Shown piece by piece: positions 13,171 to 26,122 of a DNA stretch of 64,000 nucleotides. The translations under genes and the position numbers were made by a program. The notes beneath the pieces were generated by a model. The model was given only the letters and a program-made list of their open reading frames with translations, made no database searches and was not told where the DNA came from. The stretch is from Ifrita kowaldi (taxonomy: Eukaryota > Chordata > Aves > Passeriformes > Cinclosomatidae): assembly GCA_013398055.1 (NCBI GenBank), contig VZRS01006541.1, forward strand, positions 240,515-304,514, read 5' to 3'. How positions within the stretch are numbered: position 1 is the first letter of the stretch; every line of letters starts with the position of its first letter.

Positions 13171-15981
13171 AAGACTGATATATACCTGTCTAAAACACCC
13201 ATTAAAACTGCATAAATTTTAACCATTTTGGGAGATCTTGTTCCAGTTCGCTCAGGTCTGTGAAGGAAAGATGATGCTTGAAAAGGGTCCTGTTGGTTAT
13301 TAAGAATGTTATAATATCTGTAGTTTAATCTCTGAAGAAGCATTTGTAGACAGCTTTGGTATAAATACAGTAATCAGAATTCATTCATCTGACAGTGCAA
13401 CATGGCATTTCATTTCACAGGCCAAAAAAAAAAAAAGAAAGAAAATACTTTCAAAAGAAGCAGAAATCTTTTCCTTCTCCAGGAAATGAACACAGTCTGG
13501 CACTCACACTCACAGCATTAAGATTAAATGGAGCAGTTTCACAGATAAAAGGGTTCTACTGTCACAGTGAAATTTCTAAAGGTTTTTTATTTGGAGCTCA
13601 GGAAAAAGGGAGAATAAACCTGGAGAAAAGCAGACTGATTTTCAAGCATATACTTAAGTGTTTGTCTGTCTCTTCCCATGAGCACTCAGCCACAGGTGCA
13701 CCTGACAGGTGCTGTGTGTGCTACATGTGTTTCTGCACATGTGGGGAAGACCTGCATTTAGCTCATGTACTGTCAGTCTTGTTGGCATACATGAAAACAC
13801 GAGAGTAAATGGGAAAAGAGTATGTGGATCCAGTGTGTTAACCTCAGAAAAACATGCTAGTCTGTATGCAACAGGCTTCCATTAAATCCTGGGGAGTCAG
13901 ACTGATGTCTGTCTCTTCAAATAAAATTCTGTTTGTGAATGCTGCACAGTGGCAAGAAGAGTACACTGGTGTCAGTACTACCATGGCATTACAAAATATG
14001 GGACAGTGCTGACTCTTTGCCTTCCAGCACTAAATACCTGCCTCTGGAAAAAGCACAGGCTGCACAGTTCTCCACTCTTTTTCTTTTCAAGCCTTTGGGC
14101 AGCACTAATTACTTTTTGGCCAAGAAAGAATTGTTAGGAGGTTTTAGCTCAACAAACCCATCTTGGTGGCCAACTGCATTCTGGAAAAATATTAAGTCTG
14201 TAGTATTTTCACCAGTTGCTGACCTGCTAAATAGAAAAATGGGCTAATAGGCATCATGGGGTGATAATCACAAGGCTACCAAACCAGTCATATGGTATTA
14301 CTGGCAATTTGCTGCCAAAAAGTCCAGTAATCTCAAGTATCCATGTTTTGTACCACATGTATTAACAAGCTGTAGCTGTGCTAATTTTGTTTTCATATAG
14401 CTTATAGGAAACGTGTCATGAATAACAGCTAAGCCATCTTCCAAGAGTAACATTAATACTTTAAGCTTCTGTTAACAATAGAGACACTGAATGAAATGGG
14501 AAGTTAAATATTCTATGAAAGATGACTGCTTCACAAAACTCTGTTCACATTCAAAGTCTCCTCTGATGACAAAACTGAAATGTGAAGGTGTATGTGGAAC
14601 TGTGGCCATCTGAACATTGTTGATCACTGTTCCAGGATTGTAAAAGGGACCTTAGGGTAGGCATGGAGATGGCTGACAAGCACTACAGCAAGGTTAACTT
14701 TGATTTGAGCAAGGTTCTGAAATATGAACTCATGTAGTTGAGAGCAGTTCTACATATACTATTCTTTAACCAAATTAACCCTGCTATATCATTTTGGGGA
14801 TGTGGATCTGTAAATACATATTCTTTTTTAATAAACTAGCAGAAGAAATATGGTATTGTGAGCAACCGGTGGATTCTATCCATAGTATGAACTAGCCAAA
14901 CCTATAACAATAAACATAAACAAAGCATATTAGGGGATTTAACATTTTCTTGTTTTCATGTACTGAATCTCCCCGAGGAAGTTGCTTTCCATTTTTTAAG
15001 CAGCAGTTACATAGGAAATGAATCCTGACTTAATTGAAGTCCATGATAAAACTTCAAAAGGATCAGCGTTTCATCCTTGCTTATATTGTGAGTTTTATGG
15101 AGAGGTTTCCAAAAGGCCTAAGGGTTATAAAATGTGACTGTAGACATTCTTTTGCAGCAAATGCTGGAGAAGTAGGTAGCATATTCAGAAGTGTTCTCCA
15201 AGAGCCTCAATTTTATTCATTAATCTAAACAATCGATTAGATGGAATTAATGCAAGTAATTGTTAAAAATGCATGCTATTTTCTATCCGGAAGAAAATGA
15301 ATATAAATATACACTTTGATAGTTGATGGCATTTTAAGGCGTATATTTGTCAGTAGATTTGCATGTTGAATATGAGAGTATAGCATTTAGTCTTTCCCTG
15401 GTTTATTAATCATGTTATTCTCTGCAATTAAAGCAAGAACTTCTAACAAAAGACAAAAACCGAATGGCTTCATAGGAGAGCATGCCAAATTATTCAGGGT
15501 TTAAATATCTTAGTCGTCAGGTTGTAACCTCAGATTCCTGGCTCCTCCTGTAGACACAGGACAAATAATTGGCCAGCAAGGAGAGCTGTGCTCTTTGCCA
15601 GCTGGTTCTACCAAATTGATAAATGAACCCTGACTAAATGGCCAGGGAAACTCCATTTGAAAGTGTAATTCAGTGGATGCTGAGGAGTGATTTTGAGTAG
15701 TTTAAATGAAAAAGGGTTTTCAAAAATTGCTGAAAACCTCTAACAGCATGTCTTTGTATCTTCAGAGATTTGCTGGAGAGAATATTAGGCTGTGTTATTG
15801 AGCTGTTAGTGAGCTGCATCAAGAGAAGCACAGAAAGCAGTAAAGGCAGCGCCATTACACATATCACTGGCATATTTTTGAAATTAGTAGGCTGTACAGA
15901 ATTTTGGTCACTGCATCAAAAACAAACCCAAAAGAAACAGAAGCAGCCCAGCAATTCTGACAGAAAAATTACAGCTCTAGA

Positions 15982-16011
15982 TATCTCATCTTTACATAAA
16001 AAGATGAGATA
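15982..16011. repeat. Perfect 12-bp inverted repeat (hairpin)
   Basis: TATCTCATCTTT at 15982-15993 is the exact reverse complement of 16000-16011, with a 6-nt loop ACATAA. No T-run, gene or transposon end is associated with it, so function is unknown and chance is possible. Confidence 0.85.
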
Positions 16012-17942
16012 AATACTGGCACCATCTCATATTGAAATAGCATCCCTGTGAGGTGATGCAACAGAGGCTTAGGAAAATGCATGTTACTCTGGCTGTCATT
16101 CAGATGTCCTGGAAACACAGAACTGCAAAAGCCCATGATGAAATATAAGGGAAGGTGGGAAGGCAAGCTCTCATTAATGAAATGTATAAATATGAGGAAG
16201 AACTAGATGGAAAGGCTAGGAAAGAGAATAATTCTTACTATTCCTAATGATTTCAATGATAACCATAGCAAGGACAAGAGGAACTCTTCTCCTGAGTGCT
16301 TTTTTGAACAAGATGACCTCTCCACAAGCCCTTGAGTAATGCTCGGATAGTTCTGGGCAAGTCTTTACCCACCCTTATTGCTCCTGTCCAGTTCTGTGTC
16401 CCAAATTCAGCCTCTTGATCTCAGTGGTGGTTGTTTGACAAGGGACACGATGTCAGCCTACAATTCCTCTTGAGGCCAGGCTGTGTCACTAGTGGATTCA
16501 ATGTCAGTCACCACTCTTGGGACCAGCAAAACTGAAATCACAGCAGGTGTTTGGAGGGTGAGAAGAGATAATGCAGCTGAATTCCCATCTTCACAGCTCT
16601 CCAGTTCTAAATAATGAGTGAGAATAGTTTCAGACTGCTGTAACTCACCTCCAGCTGCCTACCACCCACAGGACAATTTTGGAAGCAAGAACAGATAGAG
16701 CATAAGGACCTTTGACTTTCCCCCCTTGGTCTTGATATCTGAAATGTCACCTGCTGGTTTCATTTCCACACAGGAAGTCCTTTAACACCAAGTTCAGCTG
16801 CTTTTCTGATCGTTCCGCTGGACAGATAGCAGGCTCCAATCCTATACACTGACACAGATTTTCCTATATCTATTTTACTACCTCCAGGGAAATCTTTTGT
16901 TCTACTTTTCATCTTCTTTTTTGCCAGCATTAGTCAGCATTTCTTGTTGTATCTTGTCTTCAATTTGGTACACAGCCTGAGCGATAATAAGCATTTGCAG
17001 GATACCTGCATCCCACTGACGCCCATTAAAATAGAGCAAGTTTTATGAATCTCTTGGGATCTGACCAGCAGACTGTTCCTCTTTCCAACAGCAACATTTG
17101 TAATGCATCAGGAACTTTTATAGAGCTATCAGCAGAAAATATATAGTGTAAACAACTGCACTGTGCAATCCCAACATCCAAGCTTTAGCCTAGCAGCTAC
17201 TATGTGTCTAAGTCTTGCATACATTATATTTGCAATATAAAGCAAATAGAAATGTTTTTTATTTTAAAGAACAACAACAAAAAATCATCAGGGTAACTGC
17301 ACTGAAATAAATCATATTAAAGTCAAATTCTTCTTGTTTCAGGCTGTTAGTATCTATCATTAAAGAGTACACCTGTTCTCCATTGCATGACAAATCTTCT
17401 GTTCTGCTAGTCAAGGTAAAAATGATAAGTATACATGTCCAGTGATTTTGAACTTGTTTTTTGGACAGAGTTTAGGGTATGCCAAGGACTCTACGGGTAC
17501 AAACCATGATTGTTGCTTCCTGCTAAATCAGTTCAGATGATCGCAATGACGACAGTCACTGTGTCTCATGCGTGGAGACTTTTTCTCTTCCTTTCTTTAC
17601 TGTTTTTTTCAAACTCAGATCTGCTTCAGACTGAAAATATGTGAATGCTTTTGGAAGTAGAAGAGCCTAAAGCAACTTTTCCTTAATCAATTAACTTTGA
17701 CTTGTGGTGTTCAAATTTTAATTTTCCAGGATGCAAATTTATTTGTCATCATTTAGCTGCAGAAATATCCATGCAGATTGTTATTCCTAGAAAGCCTATT
17801 TTGAGAGAAAATGAGAGATGGCTTATTTGTATCCTGATGCAAACACTAGATGTAGAAGGGTTTGATTTTTGAAAGACAAAAGAGGCCAATCTAAAGACAT
17901 CAACAACTTGAGGCAAAAAGAGAGTGTTAAGAGTGAACCCAC

Positions 17943-17996
17943 CTGTGTGTGTGTGTATGTACAGACATAAAAGACGTATACATACACACATATACA
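17943..17996. repeat. TG/CA-rich imperfect microsatellite
   Basis: A short (TG)n run at 17943-17956 is followed by a degenerate ATACACACATATAC region. A second TG-rich patch lies near 18082-18095. Confidence 0.75.
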
Positions 17997-18259
17997 ATAT
18001 TTTTTAAAAATCCTTTTGCAGGAGTGTGGCAATCACTGTTATCCCTTGTAATCACTTTTGTTATGCATCTATTGAATACATGTCTGTGTGTGTGAATGTC
18101 TGTGCATACAGAGGCAGGGAAAGTCAGGGACTGCAAGTGTGAGAGCAAGATGGAAGAACAGAGTGATGTTCTAACACCTTTGTGTGATGTGTGATACATT
18201 TGAGCACTGGTATCACATTTTCTTTAAATATTGCTTGCTTCACTACTTGCTGCACTTCA

Positions 18260-18423
18260 GCATAAACTGGTTTATGCTGCAATTTCCCAACGTAGTCACA
18301 GAAGAAGAGAAGCAGTAAAATAAATAGGAATAAAATAAAAAGGAAAGTCTTTCCTCTCTGCCCCTTAATAGTGTAGCTAACACCTAATACAGAAATGGAA
18401 TAAAATAGTAACATTTGCTGTCT
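18260..18423 (+). repeat. Diverged direct repeat, copy A
   Basis: It aligns with 19298-19452 in the same orientation. Shared blocks include GCATAAA at the left edge, a GCTGCA-TTT-CCAAC block, GAAGAAG, and the best block TTAATAGTGTAGCT plus ACACCTAATACAGAAA (18365-18396 here), ending in ACATTTGCT. Small indels separate the blocks. I do not recognise the unit as a known transposon. Confidence 0.8.
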
Positions 18424-18971
18424 ATTTTATTTTAATGGGAAAATTATCATTAGAATTAGACACATGGAATATTTATTTATTTTACTTTTGAAGTAGCAAA
18501 AAGTCTGAACAAGATGCTGAATTAGAAAAATGAACAATACTTTACCTCTATGTGGACTCATAAACGGTGACAAATGGCCTGTGAGGGTGGCTGCAGAAAT
18601 GGAAGCAGGATAACTGGCAGTGCTCAGGTAAACCCATCTGGGCTGCCACATCTTGCTGCCTGGGGTGGAAATCCTGATTTTGAAAGTGTGTCACGTTAGA
18701 TGCTCCTTTACCAAAGAGCTGGGCCACGGAAGCTCAGCTTCTCCTGGCACTGCAGCTGCTGGGGCTGGGCTGGATGTTCAAAGGGCCTCCTCCACACATC
18801 ATACACGGAGTAAGTGGGTCACACTGATCACACAAGCTTGAATAGGAAATCCTAGTCACCCAGGAGTCTTGGAAGTCATAATGGACTGGCCAGAAGGCAA
18901 GATTGTGGAACGTCACCCCAGAAGGAGGTAATGCATGCTGAAGTATGCTCACACTGAGTGCCCCAAAGGGC
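18424..18971. other. Non-coding DNA between the direct repeat and the LTR
   Basis: No gene or repeat recognised. A GC-richer patch lies at about 18580-18960; overlapping 60-70 codon frames on both strands have no family resemblance. Confidence 0.5.
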
Positions 18972-19290
18972 TGTCATGGTTTAACCCCAGCCAGCAACTA
19001 AGAACCATGCAGCCACTCACTCCCACTCCCCACCCAGGTGGGATGGGGAGGACAACTGGGAAAAAAAAAAATTAAAACTCAGGGATTGAGATATGAGCAG
19101 TTTAATAACGGAAACAAAGTAAAATATAATACTAACACTAATGATTTTAATTATACTAATGTGAATAGTGCTATTTAAAATAATAGTAATAGTAATGAAA
19201 AGAGGAGAGAGGAAAGGAATAAAATGCAAGAAAAAGAAGTGATATTCAATAAAATTACTAACCTCCCACTGAGCGATGCCCAGTGGCACT
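18972..19290 (+). mobile_element. Partial avian retroviral LTR (5' portion only)
   Basis: It begins with TGTCATGGTTTAACCCCAGC at 18972, the start of a very common avian endogenous-retrovirus LTR (I believe ERV-L class). The usual order follows: a 'gtgggatgggga' block, an A-run, a 'gattgagatatgagcagttt' block, then a TAA/TAATAG-rich region and GAGCGATGCCCAG near 19271. The second half of this LTR type (TATA region and CA end) is absent, and sequence switches near 19290 to the direct-repeat copy B. No internal retroviral genes are present. Confidence 0.82.
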
Positions 19291-19297
19291 TACTTGA

Positions 19298-19452
19298 GCA
19301 TAAAGTAAGTTTGCTGCATTTTTCCAACTTAATAACTGAAGAAGGAAAACAATACTAAATTCCAATCCAAGGGAAGACTCTTGTGTGTGTGCATTAATAG
19401 TGTAGCTGACACCTAATACAGAAACTTAGTGAAATAGCAACATTTGCTATCT
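19298..19452 (+). repeat. Diverged direct repeat, copy B
   Basis: Partner of 18260-18423, about 1.03 kb downstream and in the same orientation. It starts only about 8 bp after the broken right end of the LTR. Shared blocks are given under copy A. Divergence with several indels suggests an old event. Confidence 0.8.
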
Positions 19453-22400
19453 TTTCAGTTTGGGTTTTCTGAGAAATAAGATCTCTTTCCCTAGCAGTAG
19501 CACATATTATGACTTCTGTTTCCACAGCCACAATTTGCTCTTTTCTTAGATATGGCTCTTTCATACTCAAAGTACACAGCTCTGAAACAGGCTGGCTTCT
19601 ATTCATGGCATTCATATTGCAGAAATGAACCAAAGGTTCTGCTGGATGTTCAGATACATGTAGTCATTTAAGGATCAAGACCCAGAATTGTGTGTTTGCA
19701 TTATTCCCAGCACAGTTCTGAACTAAAAAGTGAGAGAAAATTTAACAAGGATCACATAGCTATATTAGCACTAATTGAAATACTTTACTGAGGTTTTCCT
19801 ATCAAGCTAAAATTTCAAAGAGAAATAATTGCATATTTCAGTATTGATGAAGAGTATATATGAAATGTCAAATGTGGGAATGACATCTCATGTTTAGCAT
19901 CAGACTCAAGTGTGATTCTTTTTACTGTGTTGGAATATGCAACACTGCTTTTCTGAATACTTCAGTGTTATTTGAAAATGTCAGATGGATTCTAGTCTTT
20001 GAAGTAAAGAGATTCTCATCTATAACACTGTTAGTCAGCAAAGCTCATTGTTAGGCAAAATCATGCAAAACAACACTGAGATTTTAAAAATGGAAACATC
20101 AAAGCAAGTAGCTAAAAATCCCATGCCTGAAAGCACACTATTATCTTGTGTTCTTAAAAAACGTTAAATTTCCTTTTTGGCTGCTGGACATTTTGCTGCA
20201 CATTTTCACCCTTTTCTTTGTGAGAGATTTGTAACATGAAGAAATGAAAGTGTAAGAAGATAAGCAATAGATTCAAAGAAGGTACAATAATAAGATGCCA
20301 AGAAAGAGGTGATGGGTTTTCGTCTTCAGAACAAACATATATGCAAACTCGAGGGCCCACCATGTTACATCTTTTTTTTTGCTGCAATGAGAAAACAACT
20401 TGCTCAAAATAGGAACATTTGAATTTATAATAGATACTTTAAAAATAAGCATAAAAATTCTTTTCATTGCAAATAAACAAGTTTATATGCTAGCAGTTTA
20501 GCCTCTATTATGTTCACTGAACTTTATGGCTCATGTCCTGACTAATTTTTTAAAGTATTTCCTCTTTATTGTTTTTCTTTCAGGTACTTGGACAGTTGTA
20601 GTAGCTTCAGAAGTTCTGTGTGTAGTTTTTACACAGGTATTTGTGATGAGAATGATTTTGGAAACTGGACTATGAGCCTACACATGTATAGTTCAGATCT
20701 GGATGGGCATTTACACTGCCAATACTTGTCCAAGGATGGATTCACCTGGCACTGCAAAATACATTCAGTCATCAAGGTGAAAAGTTTCATAAAATTCCCA
20801 TCCTGTTCTCAGCTGAGGAACTGCTGTAGTAATTAGTCATAGCAAGTTTTGCTTTTTCTAATGCAGAATACAAAGTGATAATTTTGAAAACAATTTCTGA
20901 TGGAAAGAAATACAGAAAAAGCAAACATTCACGTCTGTGTATGCATATTCATACAGATATTATGCTTGAAAGGGAGTAATTATTGTCCTCAAAGCGAAAC
21001 TTCATCACACATGGTCTGAATCCCACATGGTCTCCTCTATTAAGTATGAATCTTGTTCCAATTGTGTCTTCATATCAAAATCCACAAATTTTTACACAGG
21101 CAGTGCAGTCAAGAACACTTTTCTTCCTGAAAACTAAATTTCCCCAGTTATGATTTTAAAAAGGCAAGCACTAGTTATATTTAAATTGCAGGCAGGATTT
21201 CTCCACAAAGAAATACCCTCCACCAAGCTTTAAAATATAAAATATCTGTTCATTCCGCTTTAATGAGTTAAAAAAAAAAATACAGTTTCCACAGTTAGGT
21301 GGCACTGTTTCCTTTTTCTTACTGAAGCCTTTAAGCCTTTGCAGTCACTATGCTTCAGAAGAACAAAAAATATCGCTTTTTGCGATTAAGGCTTCACTCT
21401 AAAAAGGAACTGGACTAACATCAGACTGTCTCACGGATCTGTAATTATTCCCTTCCCCTCTCTTTGAAGCTGACATGTGTTTCCTACAGTCTTTGTCTAT
21501 CACCTTTTCTAATGTGCCACAATTACTGTGGGTGTTTTGTAGCTTGGAGAAATGCTTGAGGGTGAAATTTCCATCCTCTCCAGGTGCCCTGTGCGTATTG
21601 CTGTGGCCTGCTTTCACTTTCCCTACAATGCCATTAGAGCCCTATATTCAACTCATCTATATCAGCCAAGTTGAGGATCTTCAATAGTAAAAAATACCAT
21701 TTCTGAAAGACCCTGCCTTCAGGACAATTATGGTGGTGAAAGGAAGATGTGGCTCCATTTTAGCTGTGGTTTTGGTGTGATCCATCCCTCTGCAGGTGTT
21801 CCTTGCAAACTGAACTGTCTTGAAGAGAAAGGAATTTGACATGATTAAATGTGAATTATTGTGACTTAATATGATTAGGAACTGGGGTCTCACCTATGCC
21901 AAGATGACAAATTGGACCCATTGAGTATGAGAACCTCTGTTGATATGATAGGTCACAAAGAATTGCTGATGAAAATAGAAGAACCTATAGTACTGAACAT
22001 GAGCTAAAGCTACAATATCAAAAGCTGCCTCATGTTATTTCACCAATATTTCAAAATCCTATTATATTAATTAATCTTATTCTTATTATATGATAATAAA
22101 TGATTTTAATAATAACTGACCTCATAAAATATCTCATCTTGCCAAAATCTGTTTTTTAAAAACAGGGCCCATCAACTACCAAAAAGTCTTTGGCAATGTA
22201 CAAAGAAAAAATAATCAGGCAGTCCATCTCAATGTCTGTCAAGACAAAAATATGGTTGAAACACGTTGTGAAGTGGACTGAGATGTGTTGGAAGGCACTG
22301 GCTTCACTTAAGCACAGTGGTCTTATCCCAACAATTGTAACCCAAGTTTAAGCAAGTGCTAAATTTGCACCTCTGGAGCTCTGCCCCATATTTTCTAAAT

Positions 22401-23154
22401 CACAGCCTGGTGCAATGTTTTATGTCAAGAAAAACACTTAAAGTCAGCAACAACCTTTTTTTTAATTATTTTTTAGGCTGTCAAGACAATGATGTACTTT
22501 AGGAGTGGTTCATGGACTTGTCTAATGAAGCTTGAACTTCAGTTCATGTGTGGCCAAGAAATCTCAGAAATATGCCTGACTGAGCCCATGAAACAAAACA
22601 GTGCTTTGTAATTTCAGAATTGCTTTTTCATAACAGGATTCCAGTATGGTTGCCTGATATAAATCATCTTTCCAAATACTTTCTTAATCTTAGTAGTGGT
22701 GTTTCCCACTTGATACAGTTTTACAATATCTTGTTTCAATAAAACTGCTATTGAGTCACGGTTTGTGTCTTTCTGAAAGCTACCTTTTTGGATGTAGTTT
22801 ATTCTGCTATATAATTTAGTTCTATCTTTTAAGTGTGAGCTAAATAAACCATGAAACTTGGCCTCTTTGTGATATCTGTGTTCTTCTCACTCTTTTCTAG
22901 CCAATCTTTTCCACAAATCTTTTCTTCTCTTCTTTAATTGCCAGTGGTCTATAGTGTTACTAGAGACTTTATGAACTTGAGAAGTTATTAGCTATTAATA
23001 TACCACAAGTTACTGAACACCCATCAAGAGTGCTTTGATATTCTAATAATCCATTTGTGAAAGAAGACACCAGGGAATGCCAAAGACCTACTGACGTACA
23101 CAGCTGTTACTACTATTTTTTTATTTAATGCTTCCTTTCTTCTCTGTAGTCATT
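19453..23154. other. AT-rich non-coding DNA
   Basis: No gene or recognised repeat over 3.7 kb, apart from a weak exon candidate at 20584-20776 described separately. An AT-only-like patch lies near 22055-22115. Confidence 0.6.
20584..20776 (+). other. Weak candidate spliced exon, unidentified
   Basis: A good acceptor-like tract (TTTATTGTTTTTCTTTCAG ending at 20583) precedes a 193-bp segment that stays open in one frame and ends at ATCAAG|GTGAAA, a donor-like junction at 20776/20777. The translation contains several Cys and aromatic residues but no family I recognise. The frame stays open only to 20836. Such acceptor/donor pairs occur by chance in DNA of this composition, so this is a low-confidence suggestion. 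A non-coding RNA exon is an alternative. Confidence 0.15.
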
Positions 23155-23722
23155 TGTGGTGGGTTGACCTTGGCTGGGTGCCAGGTGCTCACCAAGCTGC
23201 TCCATCACTCCCCTTCCCTGTGGGGAGAAAAAATGAGATGGAAAACCACTTGTAGGTTGAGATAAAGCAGTTTACTAAAGCAAAAGCAAAATTTGCGTAC
23301 ACATAAGCAAAGAGAAAAAAAAGTTTATTCTTTAATTCCCGTCAGCCAAGTGATGTTCAGGAACTTCCTGGGAAGCAGGGCTTCAAGCACCAGTGGTGGT
23401 TGCTCCAGAGGGCAAGTGTTGTAGATAACAGATTTCCCTCTACTTCCTCCTTTCCTTAGCTTCTGTATCTGAGCAATGTCATTGTATGGAATATCCCGTT
23501 GGTTAATTTGGGTCAGCTGGCATGGATCTTCTCCGGGGACCTTGCCCACTCCCAGATCCTTGATAGAGGTGGAATGTTGAGAGACAGTGCTGATGCCATC
23601 ACTGCTCAGCAGTAGCCAAAGCACTGGTGTGTTATCAACACTTTTCTAGCTACCAATGTAAAACACAACGCTGTGTGGCCTGCTGTGGGAAAAAGAGCTC
23701 CATCTAAACCAGACCCAATACA
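23155..23722 (+). mobile_element. Solitary avian retroviral LTR
   Basis: It starts TGTGGTGGGTTGACCTTGGC at 23155 and ends with a CA dinucleotide at 23721-23722 (block 'taaaccagacccaataca'). Landmarks inside match a common avian LTR type: 'gttgagataaagcagttt' near 23256, 'gtatggaatatcccgttgg' near 23484, 'gggtcagctgg' near 23510, and the 'gtgtgttatcaacac' block near 23627. The length of 568 bp suits a full LTR. No gag, pol or env sequence flanks it, so it is a solo LTR left by recombination. An obvious target-site duplication was not found. The family assignment (ERV-L-like) is from memory. Confidence 0.85.
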
Positions 23723-25681
23723 AGACTTAATTTGAAGAGAGAACTTTTCACAGAATTTGATCAAATCTTTGTAAGTGTTGAAGTTGCTGGCTAAATTTTC
23801 AGTAAAAAGTAGAGATTTACTGTGTTTTCGTGTTTTCTTTTTTTTTTTAGGGGTAAAGAAACAAAATTGAAAAAAACCCCGGGTTGCTCAGATATGTGTA
23901 ATTCATCCTTTGATGACATCTTGAGGATGTCTGTGGACTTTTCTGTTGGAAAACCTGGAAGAATGCAGAGATTTACAGCAGAAGTTGGCTATTTCTTGTT
24001 TAGGCAGTGGTCCTAAAATCTGTTTTCAAGTGATCTTTTGAACTGTTCGGGAGTAACAGCATCTCTGGGGAAGGGAGTTGTTGGATCTCAAGCTTCTTGT
24101 AAGATCCACTGATCAAGGTTACTCCTCTCCTCCATGCAACTGACTCACTTTGCATAACAAAACAAAGGAAGGAAAAGAAGACTCACCCTGTAAGTGAAAT
24201 CTGTTGGATTTTCTGTCCTGTCTGCAGGAAAACGTGGGGAATTTATCTGCCTTGGGAAGGTCAAAAAGGAAGTTCTCTGTTAATAATATGATTTTTTGGA
24301 AATCCCTCAGTAACAACTGAAAATGGATCACTTTTCTCCAGAAAGGACCTAACATTTTATTTATGAGTAAATGAATATAATAAAACCAAATTCTTCTACT
24401 GAAATGTTCAGATAAATAGTCAGCTGCAAAATGTCAGGTACATAATACTACAGCATTTGAAATGGGGTTCCAGTCTCTTGACATCCAAAACTGGCATGTG
24501 CACTGGATATACTATTAGTCAGCCTATTCAAGGCAGATGTCTTTTGCAACAAGTGCTGGATAGCAAAGCAAAAAAGAAGTCATAACGCATTTTATGACAC
24601 ATGTATAATATCACAGTTGCATTTTCTTCTGTCCATGAATATTATCACATCTGCAATACAGCTGAGTTCTGTGAAATGTGTATAGCAGGTATACAGGTCT
24701 CTTCCTTTCCTTTATTCACAGTTTCACTGGCTCATTGTACCTTAAGAAACTATTCCTGTATGAAGCATCTGACACAGAGGAGTTGAAATATTAGGAAAAA
24801 TGCAACAATTTCTTGAATTAATAAACCCAATGTTTATGGTGGATAGTTCTCAGCATACTCTGAGGTCCTATATAATCACTGTTCTGTTTTGTTCTTGTCT
24901 GATTTTGCTGTTGCTTCTTGGGATCTGTATGCACATAAATTAATGTAATTCATCAATATGACAGCGAATTTTAAATTTAGGGTTGTTATTTTTTCAACAG
25001 TTCAGCTCCTCACTTTAATGTCAACAGTGATGCAAGCTTTACATTATGTACTTTTCATCATTTTTAATTCCAGATTTATGTGGCATAGATGAAGAGGAAT
25101 GCACACATTCCTCAGTGGAGCAGACATTTTTCTTTTCTAGAGATCTCTCTCAAACAGCACCGTAAGCTTTTCTGGAGTCATGAGACCATCCATGTTTAAC
25201 TTAATCTTCTATTGGGTCATCAAAGTGACACGAGAGTCACTCAAAGATCTGGAAAGCCATGTTTCTGCTTCTGTTCCGTGCCAGCAGCTCTGCCTTAAGG
25301 CAGAAGCTCAAAATTGTTTTTATGACCTGAATCTCTCTGCTTCTGTATATTTTTTTCTGAGGGAGCGTGCAAAAACCATGTTCACTCATTCCTTTTTACA
25401 GGCTCATAACACAGTTTTCTTTTCTTTTATCTGCTGTTGTATTTGTCTGCTGTTTTTTTGAGCTGTTGGACCTCTTTTATTCTGCCTCCTCTTCTCCATC
25501 CCCGCTCCCCCCCCCCGCCCTGCAAAAATCCCCAAACCACCAACAAAAACCCCCCAAAAACAGGCAGAGGAAAAAAAAATGCTTATGAAGAACTGTGAGG
25601 AGAAAACCTAATCTAAACCTTTGTCTTAGGTACAGTGTAAAATGTAACCAAAACATGTATTCTATTGTTATCTTCACAAGC
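23723..25681. other. Non-coding DNA with simple tracts
   Basis: Includes a T-run at about 23838-23849 and a C-rich/CA-rich patch near 25497-25570. No gene or transposon recognised; the frame at 25180-25461 has no family motif. Confidence 0.6.
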
Positions 25682-26122
25682 TGTTAAAACAGGTGGGGCA
25701 GTGTTCATTATCTCCTACCATGACTCATCCCTGATAACTCCCTCGGGAAGCTCCTCTGTTTAATGGGCCATCAAGGACCCACGGCATTACTCAAAGAATT
25801 ACATCATCCCATTTTGAGATGCTCCGCCGAGGGGGAGGAGCCAAGCATTCCCACCTGGATACAGTCTGGGGTTTGGAACCGTGTGAGAAGCCCTTACCTA
25901 TGGGACTCTTAGAGGACAAGAGCTACAGCACTGGGCCTTCAGGTGAAGACCAGACCCTTCTACAGAATCACTGCTTCAGCAGGACCACTTCATCTGACTA
26001 ACAGGGTGTCAGGTTGTATCCTGACTGTCAGTGTTCGTGTACTATTGCATTTATTTTAATTTTCCTATTAAATTATAATTCTGACTTGCAATCTCCCACT
26101 GGTTTGTTTTCAAACTAGCACA
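25682..26122 (+). mobile_element. Solitary avian retroviral LTR, probable ERV-L class
   Basis: It runs from TGTTAAAACAGG at 25682 to AGCACA at 26122. The second half matches a familiar avian LTR 3' region: the 'ctaacagggtgtcaggttg' block near 25999, 'tcctgactgtcagtgtt' near 26018, and a T-rich zone with the poly(A) signal ATTAAA at 26067-26072. The first half is GC-richer (GCTCCGCCGAGGGGG near 25821), as expected for U3. No internal retroviral genes adjoin it. I could not confirm a target duplication, so the exact edges are provisional. Confidence 0.72.

Larger units (their letters stand above)
13171..18259. other. AT-rich non-coding DNA
   Basis: About 5 kb with no gene found. It holds an A-run at about 13423-13435, a hairpin at 15982-16011 and a TG/CA-rich tract near 17943. 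Frames such as 13395-13808 (137 codons) and 13939-14247 show no recognisable domain. Confidence 0.6.

Noticed and set aside
23325..23624. 99-codon minus-strand frame
   Set aside because: It lies entirely within a solitary LTR and is an antisense reading of it.
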